Positions 5,382 to 5,567 of a stretch of 5,567 nt of DNA are shown in pieces (position 1 is the stretch's first letter; each line of letters starts with the position of its first letter). The stretch is from positions 1-5,567 of the forward strand of contig SKWB01000232.1 of the NCBI GenBank assembly GCA_007129135.1. Reading direction: 5' to 3'. Below the pieces are notes generated by a model. It saw only the letters and a program-made list of their open reading frames with translations. It ran no database searches and had not been told where the DNA came from. This DNA is from Halococcaceae archaeon (lineage in GTDB: Archaea > Halobacteriota > Halobacteria > Halobacteriales > Halalkalicoccaceae). Made by a program: the position numbers and the translations under genes.

Positions 5382-5567
5382 TCAGAAGCTAAAGCGCGCT
5401 TCCAGGACGAACTCGCCGTCGGCGTCGAAGAGCCGGACCCGGTCCGCCTCGCGGTTCCACACCTGTGTCGACTGCCCCCAGTAGAGGTTCTCCCCGTCGT
5501 CGCTCCCCTCGCCCGTCCAGATCCGGACCGAGGAGCCGGGCTCCAGGACGAACTCCGGGAAGACGAA
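5382..5567 (-). CDS. C-terminal fragment of a lamin-tail-domain-like protein (5' end outside window)
   Basis: An open frame runs from the right edge to a TGA at 5384-5382 and gives the last 61 residues of a protein. The sequence FVLEPGSSVRIWTGEG, then ENLYWGQSTQVWNREADR, then VRLFDADGEFV reads as the second half of a lamin tail domain. That domain has an Ig-like beta fold in which an LxPG turn, a WG..VW strand pair and an L(Y/F)DxDG hairpin are characteristic. In haloarchaea such domains often sit at the C-terminus of secreted or surface proteins, sometimes beside a thermonuclease or metallo-beta-lactamase-type domain. The fragment does not show which applies here. Base composition and acidic character match the neighbouring genes. 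It ends 310 bases before dapA on the same strand and has no evident link to lysine synthesis. Recognition is by pattern only. Confidence 0.75.
   Translation of the reverse strand, partial: FVFPEFVLEPGSSVRIWTGEGSDDGENLYWGQSTQVWNREADRVRLFDADGEFVLEARFSF

Overview
The window reads as a high-GC haloarchaeal chromosome segment. The evidence is strong G/C preference at third codon positions, proteins rich in Asp and Glu, few lysines outside catalytic sites, and a gene order I recognise from halobacterial lysine operons. The species cannot be fixed from the sequence alone.

The minus strand from 5071 down to the left edge is one gapless operon for lysine synthesis by the succinylated diaminopimelate (DAP) route. 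In transcription order it is dapA (5071-4160), dapB (4163-3393), dapD (3396-2560), lysA (2563-1322), dapF (1331-504) and dapE (507 to beyond base 1, C-terminal part missing). Every one of the five junctions overlaps: four by 4 nt (ATGA or GTGA) and lysA/dapF by 10 nt. Translational coupling and one polycistronic message are therefore likely.

The steps run as follows. DapA condenses pyruvate with aspartate semialdehyde, and DapB reduces the product to tetrahydrodipicolinate. DapD succinylates it, and an aminotransferase (DapC/ArgD type, not in the window) aminates it. DapE removes succinate to give LL-DAP, DapF epimerises that to meso-DAP, and LysA decarboxylates meso-DAP to L-lysine. Aspartokinase and aspartate-semialdehyde dehydrogenase are also not in the window. 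Archaea lack murein, so DAP here should serve lysine only.

Upstream of dapA, bases 5072-5381 are non-coding. They hold a three-copy GC-rich motif, several inverted repeats and one A/T tract, but no convincing promoter. Beyond that, at 5382-5567 on the minus strand, lies the C-terminal end of a separate gene whose product ends in a lamin-tail-like domain.

The most interesting details are an apparent Glu-to-Arg change at a known active-site position of DapD, conservation in DapA of all seven residues of the E. coli lysine feedback site, the repeated motif upstream of dapA, and an AT-rich, promoter-like patch inside the end of dapB. I see no mobile element, CRISPR array, RNA gene or clearly new system.
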